Counted from the first letter of the stretch, positions 1 through 8,978 are shown. The stretch: 64,000 nucleotides of DNA from Martelella mediterranea (GCA_003001975.1 PVUG01000003.1:124001-188000); one strand, 5' to 3'. Translations and numbers: made by a program. The notes: generated by a model from the sequence alone, not told the origin.

Positions 1-1014
1 GACAAACCGGCGCGCACAGGCCGCGTGACGATCCGCACAGTGGCAGCCGATGCCGGCGTCTCGGTCGCTGCCGTCTCGAAAGTGCTGCGCAATGCCTATG
101 GCGTCAGCGACAATTTACGCGAAAAGGTCCTGCAATCGATCGAAAAACTCGGCTACCGTCCAAGCACAGCGGCACGGGGCATGCGCGGGCGCACATTCTC
201 CGTCGGCGTCCTGCTTGTCGGCATGGACAATCCGTTTTTGCCGCCGCTGGTCGATGGCTTCAAACACGCCATGGGCAAGGCTGGCTACAAGACGCTGATC
301 GGCGTCGGCGAGGCGCGCACCCATGTCGAAACGGCGCTGATCGAATCGATGATCGACATGCGCATCGACGGTCTTCTGCTGATCGGCCCGCGGATCAGCG
401 GCGAGGCGCTGAACAAATATGCGGATCAGGTGCCGATTGCCGTCATCGGACACCACGAAGCCGGCGCCACGGGTTTCGATACCGCCAATACCAATGACTT
501 CGAAGGCGGTCGGCTTGCCACCCGCGCCCTGATCGACAAGGGCTATCGCGATATCGCCATGCTCTGTCTGACCGACAACAGGCGCAAGGAGGGGGAAGTC
601 TGGTATGAGCGCGAAAAGGGCTATCGCGCCGCCCTTGCCGAGGCCGGCCTGAAAAAATCCGCAAGAAGCTTCCGCATCACCGAACGGCCGGATGACATGC
701 AGGCCGAACTTCTGTCGCTGCTGGAGCGCCCGGACCTGCCGGAAGCGTTTTTCTGCTGGAGTGACATTCATGGCGTTCCGCTGATCAACCTGGCGCGCCG
801 CAAAGGCCTGAACATTCCCGGAGACCTCGGCCTGATCAGTTTCGACAACACCGCAGCCGCAGCACTGCCGCTGATCGAGCTTGCCAGCGTCGACCAGACC
901 CCCGGCAGGCTCGGCGCGACCGCCGCCGACCAGCTTCTGACCCGCATCAAGGGCAGAACCACGCCCCGGCACGACCTTATCGATCCTGAACTCATCACGC
1001 GCCCAAGCTTCTAG
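1..1014 (+). CDS. LacI-family transcriptional regulator, 5' end outside window
   Basis: A LacI/GalR repressor: an N-terminal helix-turn-helix (TIRTVAADAGVSVAAVSKVL) followed by a periplasmic-binding-protein-like effector domain over the remaining ~270 residues (core NPFLPPLVDGF, later LGLISFDNTAAA). A GTG at 25 could start it, but the frame is open back to base 1 (reading DKPARTGR). Basic residues just before the HTH are common in this family, so the true start probably lies upstream of the window. The gene ends with TAG at 1012-1014. Its target is unknown: no sugar operon lies immediately downstream, so the regulated genes are probably to the left of the window. Family call firm, ligand unknown. 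Confidence 0.9.
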   Translation, partial: DKPARTGRVTIRTVAADAGVSVAAVSKVLRNAYGVSDNLREKVLQSIEKLGYRPSTAARGMRGRTFSVGVLLVGMDNPFLPPLVDGFKHAMGKAGYKTLIGVGEARTHVETALIESMIDMRIDGLLLIGPRISGEALNKYADQVPIAVIGHHEAGATGFDTANTNDFEGGRLATRALIDKGYRDIAMLCLTDNRRKEGEVWYEREKGYRAALAEAGLKKSARSFRITERPDDMQAELLSLLERPDLPEAFFCWSDIHGVPLINLARRKGLNIPGDLGLISFDNTAAAALPLIELASVDQTPGRLGATAADQLLTRIKGRTTPRHDLIDPELITRPSF

Positions 1015-1090
1015 CTGTGTAGCCTCAAGAGGTCGCCTCACCTTGACCGGGTGGCTATTACAAATGGCCTTGGATCTGGCTCCCAATACT

Positions 1091-1230
1091 CTCTCCCGCT
1101 TGCGGGAGAGATGCCCCGAAAGGGGCAGTGAGGGTGAAGCAGCATTTCAATCCGCGAGGGCGTCCGCGTGGATACGTTCCCCCCCTCACTGTCGCTTTCG
1201 CGACATCTCTCCCCTACGGGGCGAGAAAAC
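1091..1230. repeat. Rhizobial-type palindromic intergenic repeat with GAAA-loop hairpins
   Basis: Two inverted copies of one module face each other. The left copy has a hairpin CTCTCCCGC-TT-GCGGGAGAG (1091-1110), then GCCCC-GAAA-GGGGC (1113-1126), then AGTGAGGG. The right copy, read on the minus strand, has a hairpin built on GCCCC/GGGG, then TGTCGC-GAAA-GCGACA, then AGTGAGGG. Stems differ between copies but remain paired, and the GAAA loop is retained. It fills most of the 1015-1425 gap, in which I see no gene. It resembles the mosaic intergenic elements known in rhizobia; the exact family name is not assigned. Confidence 0.75.
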
Positions 1231-1425
1231 CTGGGGGCTGTGCGGCGAAGCTATCTGCGATAGCCTGCCCTTGGACGGGATAACCTTCCCAGGCTTCACA
1301 TCCAGGCCATAAGCAACCGCTTATGCGCACGCGTTTCAGCACTTGCACCATGGACGATGCCGGGCTCCGGCGCTCAGGTCGGGCGTGCCGCTCATCAAGG
1401 CGGCTCCCCCCGAAAAGGAGCAGAC

Positions 1426-1686
1426 ATGAAACGCATTGCCATCCTCACCACCCTCGTGCTTGTCGCACCGCTCTCCGCCTTCGCCATGCCGGCTGTCGGC
1501 GACGTCGTCGGCACCAATCCGCGGTACGCCACGGCCGCCCTCGAAAAGGCGGGTTGTTCCGTCAAGGATTTCGAGGCCGAAGGCGGCATGATCGAAGCCA
1601 AGTGCACCGATGAGGCCAACAGACTGTGGGAAGTCTATATCGATCCGGCCTCCGGCACGGTGAAGAAAATCTCCGGGAAGGACTGA
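1426..1686 (+). CDS. Small secreted PepSY-domain protein
   Basis: An 86-residue protein with a cleavable-looking signal peptide (MKRIAILTTLVLVAPLSAFA) and a single PepSY-like domain ending in LWEVYIDPASGTVKKI, the usual last strand of that fold. Two cysteines (in AGCSVKD and EAKCTDE) could form a disulfide in the periplasm. The ATG at 1426 is chosen because AAAGGAG sits at 1414-1420 and the signal peptide begins there. PepSY proteins of this size are often encoded next to a cytochrome b561-type membrane protein, as here: the next gene begins one base after this stop. Probable role: periplasmic partner of the cytochrome. Function inferred from family and context only. Confidence 0.8.
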   Translation: MKRIAILTTLVLVAPLSAFAMPAVGDVVGTNPRYATAALEKAGCSVKDFEAEGGMIEAKCTDEANRLWEVYIDPASGTVKKISGKD

Positions 1687-1687
1687 A

Positions 1688-2332
1688 ATGTCCCGACATT
1701 TCCGACGTGAACGAGGGGCGGATATCGCCCCTCCCGCCCCCTGGGACCCGTTGGTCCGGATCACCCATTGGACAATCGCCGCCGCCGTCATCATCAACGG
1801 GCTGCTGTCCAAGCCCGGCGGCACCATCCATGTCTGGGTCGGCTGGATCGCCATGTCGGTTCTGGTGATCCGGCTGGGCTGGGGGCTGCTTGGTCCCCGG
1901 GAAGCGCGTTTTTCCGCCTTTCCGCCGGATCCAAGGGCGGCGGTCTCCCATCTGATATCCGTCATCCGGGGCAAGCCACGCGAATATCCCTCGCATAATC
2001 CCGCCGGCGCGATGATGGTCTATGCGCTTTGGGCCATGCTCGCCATCGTGATTGCCACCGGCCTGATCATGACCGATGCCAAAAGCCCGATCACGATCGC
2101 CGAGGAACGCGCGGCCGTGGCGCAAGGCGACTGGACGGCCCTTGTGAACACCGCCTCCGAAGGCGATAGTGGCAACAGTCTTAGCCAGAGCGACATCGTC
2201 AAGGACGTGCATGAAGCCGCCGCCAACCTGATGCTCATCCTGGCGCTGATACATGTGGCGGGCGTTGCAGCCGAAAGCCGTGCGCTGCGCCGCAATCTCG
2301 TCCGTCCGATGCTCAAGGGGCCGCCGAAGTGA
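1688..2332 (+). CDS. Cytochrome b561-family di-heme membrane protein
   Basis: A 214-residue integral membrane protein of the bacterial di-heme cytochrome b561 / Ni-Fe hydrogenase cytochrome b superfamily. The N-terminal WDPLVRITHWTI motif is characteristic. Four histidines sit in hydrophobic helices (about H27, H48, H175, H189), as expected for two b hemes across a four-helix bundle. It probably passes electrons between the quinone pool and a periplasmic acceptor. It is preceded directly by the PepSY gene and its stop overlaps the start of the next gene (GTGA), so the three are translationally coupled. The electron donor and acceptor cannot be told from sequence. Confidence 0.88.
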   Translation: MSRHFRRERGADIAPPAPWDPLVRITHWTIAAAVIINGLLSKPGGTIHVWVGWIAMSVLVIRLGWGLLGPREARFSAFPPDPRAAVSHLISVIRGKPREYPSHNPAGAMMVYALWAMLAIVIATGLIMTDAKSPITIAEERAAVAQGDWTALVNTASEGDSGNSLSQSDIVKDVHEAAANLMLILALIHVAGVAAESRALRRNLVRPMLKGPPK

Positions 2333-2853
2333 AGAACACGTCTGAAACACGGAGAACAGGGCGATCCCGGACGGTCGCCCTTGCGGCGTTCATGCTACTG
2401 CAGAGCGTCGCCGCCGTGTTTTTCGTTGCTGACGCGACCCGTGACCTGTTTGAACAACCACCCGGCGCGCATTCGATCATCGAGGCGCTGATCGCCGGCA
2501 CGCTGGTGGCCGGCATTTTTCTCGCCGGCTGGCAGCTTCGCCTCACGCTTGAGCGCATGCGTATCCAGGAACGAGCACTCGACACGGCGCGCGGCGACTT
2601 CGTCCGCATCATCGAGACGCAGTTTGATGCCTGGGCTCTGACGCCTGCGGAGCGCGAGGTCGGGCTTCTGGCGCTCAAGGGGCTGGACATCGCCGAGATC
2701 GCCCGGCTGCGCGGCGCAGCCCAGGGCACCGTCCGAGCACAGATGGCGCGGATATACGCCAAGGCAGGCGTCTCGGGCCGCGCCCAGTTTGCCGCCTGGT
2801 TTGTCGAGGAACTGCTGGGAGACGGGATCGGCACGCCTGACGATCCCGACTGA
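2329..2853 (+). CDS. Membrane-anchored LuxR-type HTH regulator
   Basis: A 174-residue protein with two predicted membrane helices (about residues 15-33 and 49-67), a short linker containing TLERMRIQERALDTARGDF that may be a coiled coil, and a C-terminal LuxR/GerE HTH (about 102-160; LTPAEREVGLLALKGLDIAEIA). No response-regulator receiver or autoinducer domain is present, so this is a one-component regulator tethered to the inner membrane. The GTG start at 2329 overlaps the TGA of the cytochrome gene. Operon position suggests it senses the state of the cytochrome/PepSY pair, which is inference. Confidence 0.85.
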   Translation: MKNTSETRRTGRSRTVALAAFMLLQSVAAVFFVADATRDLFEQPPGAHSIIEALIAGTLVAGIFLAGWQLRLTLERMRIQERALDTARGDFVRIIETQFDAWALTPAEREVGLLALKGLDIAEIARLRGAAQGTVRAQMARIYAKAGVSGRAQFAAWFVEELLGDGIGTPDDPD

Positions 2854-2859
2854 GATTTC

Positions 2860-4239
2860 TCACGCGGGTTCCGGCAGCCTCTCGCGCCAGATCTCCGCAT
2901 AGGCGTTGAGTTCGGCAAGGCCGGAAAGCGTCTCGGGATGGGGCGTGAAGGCGGAAAGCTTGACGCCGCCGACGGCAAGGCCCGCCGCACCCGTGCTGGT
3001 GCCGCTGCCCGGGCTCTTTTCCACCGGCCTGCCGGTGGTGGCCGACAGCATGGAGAGGTAGTCGTGGTTTTCGGCAAACGGTCCCTCGACGATCACCGGA
3101 CCTGACGCGCCGGTCAGATCAAGGCAGATCGCCGTCATCAGCGCCAGATACCAGGACACGCCGACAAGCCGCATGCCGGGGGTCAGGTGATGTTCATCCA
3201 CCGTCCAGCCGCCGATAATGCCCTGAAACGGGCCGGTATCGCCCAGCACCGAAGGCATCATCATGATCCGGTTCTTCAGCATGGCCCTGCGGTCGTCCTC
3301 GGTAACGGCGACATCGCCGCCGGGGGCAGCCACCTCGAAAACGCGCCCGCCCATGAACCGTGCAGACGGCACCGGATCGCCATAGGCGTTGACGTTGATC
3401 AGCGTGTCCCGGCTTTCATCAAGCGCCGGCGGACGGCCGCCAACGGCCATGGCAATCACCCAGGTGCCGGTTGAAATCACCGAAAATGGCTGGGCGCGCG
3501 ACCACAGATGCGGCAGCAGCGAGGCGTTGGAATCATGGATGCCGGCAAACACCGGACAATCCGGCGACAGGCCGGTTTTTTCGGCGATCTCCGGCAGTAC
3601 TTCGCCCAGCCGGTCATCAGCCCGCACAGTCTCGCCCATCTTGCCGAAAAGCCCGAGTTCGCTCACCAGCGAGGAGAAGGTTTTCGAGCGCGGCGACCAC
3701 AGATCGGTATGGCAGCCCCAGCTCGTTGCCTCGCCGGCGCGCCGTCCGGTCAGCCGGAAACCCCAGTATTGCGGATAGGGCAGGACGCAGTCGATCTGCG
3801 CGAATTCGTCGGGAAACCGGGTCCTCTGCCAGAAAAGCTGGGCGCCGATATTGAGCCCCATGGACAGGCGCGGCGAGCCGGTTTCGGCAAAGGGCGGGCG
3901 GATCTTTTCATAATCCGCGCGGGTCTCCTCCGGCCCGGTATGCTCATAATCGAGCACCGGCAGGGCCAGCGAGCCGTCACGCTTCAAAAGGGCGGCTGTC
4001 GCACCGTGGGTGGTCACCGAAATCGCGTCGACGCCGTGCTCCTTCTGAAACGCGCCAAAGGCGTCCAGAATGAAATCGAAGAGGTCGTCCACCTCGAAAT
4101 GCGGATAGGGCGAATGGCCGGTCACCTCGTTGCGTTTCGAGCGTGTATCGACCTCCCGGCCTTCCTCGAGATCGTAGAGAATGACCTTGGCATTGGTCTT
4201 GCCGATATCGATGACCGCGACCTTGCGGATTGCACTCAT
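2860..4239 (-). CDS. rhaK: L-rhamnulokinase (FGGY family)
   Basis: 459 residues, FGGY carbohydrate kinase fold. The N-terminal phosphate-binding motif reads VAVIDIGKTNAKV, the second-half ATPase motif includes FSVISTGTWVIAM, and VIVEGPFAEN with SGTSTGAAGLA sits near the C-terminus. It phosphorylates L-rhamnulose to L-rhamnulose 1-phosphate in the cytoplasm. It is the last gene of the minus-strand rhamnose operon; its ATG overlaps the rhaQ stop (ATGA), implying translational coupling. The sugar specificity is assigned from the complete rhamnose gene set around it. It converges on the LuxR gene with only 6 bases between them. Confidence 0.92.
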   Translation of the reverse strand: MSAIRKVAVIDIGKTNAKVILYDLEEGREVDTRSKRNEVTGHSPYPHFEVDDLFDFILDAFGAFQKEHGVDAISVTTHGATAALLKRDGSLALPVLDYEHTGPEETRADYEKIRPPFAETGSPRLSMGLNIGAQLFWQRTRFPDEFAQIDCVLPYPQYWGFRLTGRRAGEATSWGCHTDLWSPRSKTFSSLVSELGLFGKMGETVRADDRLGEVLPEIAEKTGLSPDCPVFAGIHDSNASLLPHLWSRAQPFSVISTGTWVIAMAVGGRPPALDESRDTLINVNAYGDPVPSARFMGGRVFEVAAPGGDVAVTEDDRRAMLKNRIMMMPSVLGDTGPFQGIIGGWTVDEHHLTPGMRLVGVSWYLALMTAICLDLTGASGPVIVEGPFAENHDYLSMLSATTGRPVEKSPGSGTSTGAAGLAVGGVKLSAFTPHPETLSGLAELNAYAEIWRERLPEPA

Positions 4240-5246
4240 TGCACCTGTTCCCGTCTGAACCGCCGGATGATCCGGGTATAAAGCACCGGCAGGGCGATCA
4301 CGCCGATCAGCAGCAGGCCGATGAAGATCGACATCACGATCCCCGGCACATTCATCAGCCCGAAGCCGAAGGTGACCAGCCCCATGATCAGGGCCGCCAG
4401 CACCACGCCGACGATCGTGCCCGCGCCACCCAGAATATTGATGCCGCCGAGCACGACCATGGTGACGATCTCAAGCTCCCATCCAAACGCAATCGACGGC
4501 CGCGTCGAGCCAAGCCGGGAGGTCAGGCAGATCGCCGCCATGCCCGACATCACCCCCGTCATCAAAAACAGCAGGAACTTAACCCGCCCGACCCTGATGC
4601 CGGAAAAGCGCGCGGCGGTGGCGTTGTTGCCGACAGCATAGACCATCCGGCCGAAGCTGGTCAGATGCAGCAGAATGCCGAAAACCACCGCCATCACCGC
4701 AAACAGCACCAGTTCGAAGGAGATCATCGAAAAGACATAGCCCTGGCCGAAATAGGCAAAACCGGGCGGGTAATTCGTAAATGCCTTGTCGCCGAGCACC
4801 ACATAGGACAGCCCGCGAAACAGGCTCATCGTACCGATGGTGACGACAATCGACGGCAGGCCCAGCCCGGTAATCAGAAAACCGTTGAAAGCCCCGCACA
4901 ACAACCCGACGCCAAGACCGATGGCCACCAGTTCCGGCGTTCCCGCACCGAACTGGGCGGCATAGCCCATGGCGGTCGAGGCCAGCGCGATGATGGCGGC
5001 AACCGAAAGATCGATCTCGCCGGAGATGATCACCAGCGCCATGGCAAAGGCGATCAGCGCCTTTTCGGTGAAGTTGAAGGTCGCGTCCGACAGGTTCCAG
5101 GCATCGAGAAAATAGGGCGAGGCAAAGCTGTTGATGATGAAGATCGCAATCACCACCACAATCAGCAGGCTTTCCCAGCTTCTCGTCATCCGGTAGGCGC
5201 GGCCGTGCAGACGGTCCGGCACATGGCGCGTCTCGCTGACACTCAT
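4236..5246 (-). CDS. rhaQ: L-rhamnose ABC transporter permease
   Basis: 336 residues, an RbsC/AraH-type sugar permease with about eight to ten hydrophobic segments. The family signature region is IISGEIDLSVAAIIALAS, and the EAA-like region LGGINILGGAGTIVGVVLAALIMG is near the C-terminus. The start is placed at 5246 (MSVSETRHVPD) because it overlaps the TGA of rhaP (ATGA); a longer reading frame upstream has no membrane-protein character. It pairs with RhaP to form the inner-membrane channel energised by RhaT and fed by RhaS. Downstream, its stop overlaps the rhaK start in the same way. Confidence 0.92.
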   Translation of the reverse strand: MSVSETRHVPDRLHGRAYRMTRSWESLLIVVVIAIFIINSFASPYFLDAWNLSDATFNFTEKALIAFAMALVIISGEIDLSVAAIIALASTAMGYAAQFGAGTPELVAIGLGVGLLCGAFNGFLITGLGLPSIVVTIGTMSLFRGLSYVVLGDKAFTNYPPGFAYFGQGYVFSMISFELVLFAVMAVVFGILLHLTSFGRMVYAVGNNATAARFSGIRVGRVKFLLFLMTGVMSGMAAICLTSRLGSTRPSIAFGWELEIVTMVVLGGINILGGAGTIVGVVLAALIMGLVTFGFGLMNVPGIVMSIFIGLLLIGVIALPVLYTRIIRRFRREQVQ

Positions 5247-6226
5247 AGCGCATGCTCCGCTTTCTTGAGGATGACCCGGCCCTTCACGCGTGCCGAACGG
5301 GCATTGACGGCAACGGCGATGATGATGACCGCTCCCGAAATCGCCATCTGCCAGAACGGCGAAATATCGATGACCGGCAGCGCATTCTTGATGATGCCGA
5401 GAAACAGTGCACCGAGCACCGCGCCGATGGCCGTGCCCGCCCCGCCGGCAATCGAGATGCCGCCGATGACGCAAGCCGCGACCACGTCGAGTTCGAAACC
5501 GTTGGCGATATCGACATAGGCAACGGCGTAACGCGCGGTCCACAGATAGCCGGCGAGGCCAGCCAGCGCACCGGCAATCAAATAGGCGAAGAAATGCGTG
5601 CGGCCGACCGAAATGCCGGTATAGACGGCGGCATGCGGATTGCCGCCGACGGCATAAAAGGCACGGCCGAGCCGGGTCTTGATGAACAGCACCAGCATCA
5701 GCGCGATGACGGCGAGCGAGAACCAGGCAAGCACCGGTATTCCAAGGAAGACGGCGCGCGGCACCGCTTTGAAGGCATCGGTCATCTCATGGGCGTTGAC
5801 CCAGGCCCCGCCGGTCAAAAGGAAGATGATGCCGCGATAGATCGTCATCGTGCCGAGTGTGACCACGATCGGCGGGATCGACAGGCGCCAGACCAGAAGA
5901 CCGTTGATGGCCCCGAGGACCGTGCCGCTGAAGGTGGCTGCCAACAGAAGGAAAATCACCGGCAGGTCGGGAAAAGCGACATTCAACAGGGCGGCAATCG
6001 TGCCGGACAGCGCCAGGTTGGCGGCAATCGAAAGGTCGATGCCGCGCGAAAGAATAACGGCCGCCTGCCCGAGCGCCAGGATGATCAGGATCGCCGTGTC
6101 ATTATAGATCGAGACGAGATTGCGCGGGGCGACGAAGCCCGGAAAGCGCAGCTCGATGGCGCCGACAAGCAGCAGGATCGCGACAAGCAGCAGCATTTCG
6201 CGATGTTTGAAGATGCGCGCCATCAT
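5243..6226 (-). CDS. rhaP: L-rhamnose ABC transporter permease
   Basis: 327 residues, second RbsC-type permease of the rhamnose importer. It has the same landmarks as RhaQ: VILSRGIDLSIAANLALSG in the middle and VIGGISIAGGAGTAIGAVLGAL near the C-terminus. The start at 6226 (MMARIFKHREM) is chosen because this ATG overlaps the rhaT stop (ATGA). Two different permeases with one double-headed ATPase is the arrangement described for rhizobial RhaSTPQ. All three junctions rhaT/rhaP/rhaQ/rhaK are ATGA overlaps, so stoichiometry is probably set by coupling. Confidence 0.92.
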   Translation of the reverse strand: MMARIFKHREMLLLVAILLLVGAIELRFPGFVAPRNLVSIYNDTAILIILALGQAAVILSRGIDLSIAANLALSGTIAALLNVAFPDLPVIFLLLAATFSGTVLGAINGLLVWRLSIPPIVVTLGTMTIYRGIIFLLTGGAWVNAHEMTDAFKAVPRAVFLGIPVLAWFSLAVIALMLVLFIKTRLGRAFYAVGGNPHAAVYTGISVGRTHFFAYLIAGALAGLAGYLWTARYAVAYVDIANGFELDVVAACVIGGISIAGGAGTAIGAVLGALFLGIIKNALPVIDISPFWQMAISGAVIIIAVAVNARSARVKGRVILKKAEHAL

Positions 6227-7734
6227 GCTGCCACCCCGATGCCCGCGGCGGCCCGCACCAGCTTTTCCGCCGACATTTCGGCACGCGGAAACTCGGCGGC
6301 GATCCGCCCTTCGCGCATGACGATGACCCGGTCGGACATGCCGAGAATTTCTGGAATTTCCGATGATACCATGATGATGGAAAGCCCCCTGCCCGCAAGC
6401 TCGCCCATGAAGGCATGAACGGCGGATTTCGAACCGATATCGATGCCCTTGGTCGGCTCGTCGAGAATGATCACCTTCGGCTCGGTCGCCAGCCATTTGG
6501 CAATCACCACCTTCTGCTGATTGCCGCCCGAAAGATTGCCGACCGGCTGATCGAGTGCGGCCGCGCGCAGATCCAGCCGCTCGGTATATTCCCGCGCCAG
6601 CGCGAATTCCTCGGCCATGCGCACAAATCCCTTGTGCGAGACCTTGGCAAGCGACGGCAGCGTCACATTCTCGAAGATCGGCATGGCGGTGATCGCCCCT
6701 TGCGTGCCACGCTCCTCCGGCACATAGACAATGCCCTGTTTCACCGCTTCGGAGGGTGAACGGATAACGGCGATCTCGTCATCGATGCGCACCGCGCCGG
6801 CCGAAGGCTTGGTAATGCCGAAAAGCGCCTGCATGAATTCCGACCGCCCGGCGCCGACAAGGCCGTAAAAGCCCAGTATTTCACCCCGGCGCAGCGTGAA
6901 GCCGATATCCTCGAATTCGGTCGGATGACGATAGCCAGAGACCGTCAGCACGGGATCGCCGATTTCGACATCCTGTTTGGGAAACACCTGATCGACCGGA
7001 CGGCCGACCATCAGTTCCACCAGCGCATTCTCGTCGGTATCGGTGATTGTCCCCTCGCCGACCATCTCGCCGTCACGAAACACGGTATAGCGATCGGCAA
7101 TGCGGAAGATTTCGTCGAATTTGTGGGAGATGAACAGGATCGCCTTGCCATCGGCTTTCAGCGCCTCGACCAGTTCGTAGAGTTCCTCGATTTCCTTTTG
7201 CGAGAGTGCCGCCGTCGGCTCGTCCATGATGACGACCTTCGCATCGACGGACAGCGCGCGGGCAACGGCCACCATATGCCTGTTGGCAATGCCGAGTTCG
7301 GAGAGGCGATGACGCGGATCGATGCGTGCGTCGATACTGTCGAGAATATCGCGGGCGCGGGCGTAGATCCGTTTCCAGTCGATCATCCCGAACCGGTTTG
7401 TCGGCGCATGACCGATGAAGATGTTTTCGGCGACCGTCAGCGCATCGAACAGCACGGTTTCCTGATGAATGGCGGTAACGCCATGCTCGCTGGCCGCTTC
7501 CGCCGTGGGAAAGGCGACCTTTTCGCCGTCCATGGTGATTTCGCCGCCGTCGGGCTGGTAGATCCCCGTCAGGATTTTCACGAGCGTCGATTTGCCCGCG
7601 CCGTTTTCGCCGACAAGCGCGGTCACCTCGCCCGGGTAAAGCGTGAGCGAGACTTCCGCAAGGGCGCGAACGCCGGGAAATGTCTTGGTAATGCCGTCAA
7701 GGGCGATGGCGGCTTTCTTGTGTGCATCTGGCAT
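6223..7734 (-). CDS. rhaT: L-rhamnose ABC transporter ATP-binding protein (two ATPase domains)
   Basis: 503 residues with tandem ABC ATPase domains, as in RbsA/XylG. Domain 1 has Walker A GENGAGKST and Walker B VVIMDEPTAAL. Domain 2 has the degenerate Walker A GLVGAGRSE usual for this family, signature LSGGNQQK and Walker B VIILDEPTKGID. It powers rhamnose import and associates with RhaP/RhaQ on the cytoplasmic face. R. leguminosarum RhaT belongs to the same operon type; note that the E. coli protein called RhaT is an unrelated proton symporter. A 254-base gap containing a palindromic repeat separates it from rhaS. Confidence 0.93.
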   Translation of the reverse strand: MPDAHKKAAIALDGITKTFPGVRALAEVSLTLYPGEVTALVGENGAGKSTLVKILTGIYQPDGGEITMDGEKVAFPTAEAASEHGVTAIHQETVLFDALTVAENIFIGHAPTNRFGMIDWKRIYARARDILDSIDARIDPRHRLSELGIANRHMVAVARALSVDAKVVIMDEPTAALSQKEIEELYELVEALKADGKAILFISHKFDEIFRIADRYTVFRDGEMVGEGTITDTDENALVELMVGRPVDQVFPKQDVEIGDPVLTVSGYRHPTEFEDIGFTLRRGEILGFYGLVGAGRSEFMQALFGITKPSAGAVRIDDEIAVIRSPSEAVKQGIVYVPEERGTQGAITAMPIFENVTLPSLAKVSHKGFVRMAEEFALAREYTERLDLRAAALDQPVGNLSGGNQQKVVIAKWLATEPKVIILDEPTKGIDIGSKSAVHAFMGELAGRGLSIIMVSSEIPEILGMSDRVIVMREGRIAAEFPRAEMSAEKLVRAAAGIGVAA

Positions 7735-7851
7735 CGGCGGCCTGCGGTTCTTCTGCCTTGGTTAAGGTTGCGAACCGCCCCTTTTTTTGGGGGCGATCCG
7801 GCCGGCTTCGGCGGCGGGCTGCCGCATTGGCGTCCCTCCTCCCTCCTTTCT

Positions 7852-7941
7852 GCGTCATGCTCGGGCTTGACCCGAGCATCCATCCACGCCCGTCGTGGGG
7901 AAAGGTGCATGGATCCTCGGGTCAAGCCCGAGGATGACGCC
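7852..7941. repeat. Paired CTTGA-loop hairpin repeat (copy 1)
   Basis: Left half: GCGTCAT followed by a hairpin ATGCTCGGG-cttga-CCCGAGCAT. Right half: the same unit inverted, in the variant GATCCTCGGG...CCCGAGGATGACGCC. About 30 bases separate the two hairpins. This family recurs at 12147-12294, 15197-15349, 19120-19195, 57192-57336 and 63538-63680. Here it separates rhaS from rhaT and could trim or stabilise the polycistronic mRNA, keeping the binding protein more abundant than the membrane components (inference). Confidence 0.85.
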
Positions 7942-7988
7942 GGTGGAAGTGGGGTCAGGCCAATGCGGCAGCCCCGTCCCGGGAGTTA

Positions 7989-8978
7989 TCAGAAAATGTC
8001 CTTGAACTGATCGATGTTCGACTTGTCGTAGACAAAGGGATCGGCCATGGCGCCGGCATTGTCGTCGTCAAGCGTCAGCATGCCGAGACGCCCCATGGAA
8101 AGCTCCGCGCCCGGTTCGGCTTCGGCGCCCTCGATCAGGTCGTTCGACAGCATCACCGCCGCATAGCCGAGATCGATCGGGTTCCAGATGGCGAAGGATT
8201 TCGACGCGCCGTTTTCGACATAGGCTGCCATTTCGGACGGCAGGCCGAGGCCGGTGACGTTGATCTCACCGATCTTGCCCTCGTCGGTGACGGCCTGAGC
8301 CGCGGCCACGACGCCGACCGAGGTCGGTGCGATGATCGCCTTCAGGTCCGGATAGGACTGGATCAGCCCCTGGGTCTCGCGATAGGACTTGTCGAACAGA
8401 TCGTCGCCATAGACCGTGGCCACGACTTCGACGCCCGGATAATCGCCCTTCACCTTGTTCATTTCCTCGATCCAGATGTTCTGGTTCGTGGCCGTGGCCG
8501 ATGCCGAAAGCACGGCAACATCGCCGCCATCGGGCAAATTGTCGGCGGCAAGCTTGATGATCATGTTGCCGATCAGCGGGTTGGATGACGGGTTGAGGTG
8601 GACCATGCGGCCCTCCGGCGCGACGCCGGAATCCCAGGAAACCACCTTGATGCCGCGCTGCATGGCGCGCTTGAGGGCGGGCACCAGCGCATCCGGGTCA
8701 TTGGCCGAAATCGCGATGGCATCGACCTTCTGCGCGATCAACGAGTTGATGACATCGATCTGGCCTTCGGCGGTGGTGTCGGTCGGGCCGGTATAGATCA
8801 GCTCGACATCGCCGATTTCCTTGGCGGCTTCCTCGGCGCCGTCGGCGGCAGCCTCGAAAAAGCCAATGCCGAGTGCCTTGACCACCAGCGCGATCTTCTT
8901 GTCGGCGGCCTGAGCCCCCTGCGCCAAAAGCGCGGTCGAGATCAGCGCGCCTACGATAGCTTTCTTCAAAATGCTCAT
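7989..8978 (-). CDS. rhaS: L-rhamnose ABC transporter substrate-binding protein
   Basis: 329 residues, periplasmic sugar-binding protein of the RbsB/LsrB class (type I fold). A signal peptide ends at ...LLAQGAQA (cleavage near residue 24). The mature part begins ADKKIALVVKALGIGFFEAAADGAEEAAKE, typical of this class, with IDVINSLIAQKVDAIAISANDPDAL in the first lobe. GGAGGAG precedes the ATG at 8978. It delivers rhamnose to RhaPQT. It should not be confused with the E. coli AraC-type activator also called RhaS. It lies 49 bases downstream of rhaR. Confidence 0.92.
   Translation of the reverse strand: MSILKKAIVGALISTALLAQGAQAADKKIALVVKALGIGFFEAAADGAEEAAKEIGDVELIYTGPTDTTAEGQIDVINSLIAQKVDAIAISANDPDALVPALKRAMQRGIKVVSWDSGVAPEGRMVHLNPSSNPLIGNMIIKLAADNLPDGGDVAVLSASATATNQNIWIEEMNKVKGDYPGVEVVATVYGDDLFDKSYRETQGLIQSYPDLKAIIAPTSVGVVAAAQAVTDEGKIGEINVTGLGLPSEMAAYVENGASKSFAIWNPIDLGYAAVMLSNDLIEGAEAEPGAELSMGRLGMLTLDDDNAGAMADPFVYDKSNIDQFKDIF

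Noticed and set aside
115-1086. Long open frames antisense to the LacI, rhamnose and ABC genes
   Set aside because: They are shadows of high-GC coding frames; they lack domain character and ribosome-binding sites.
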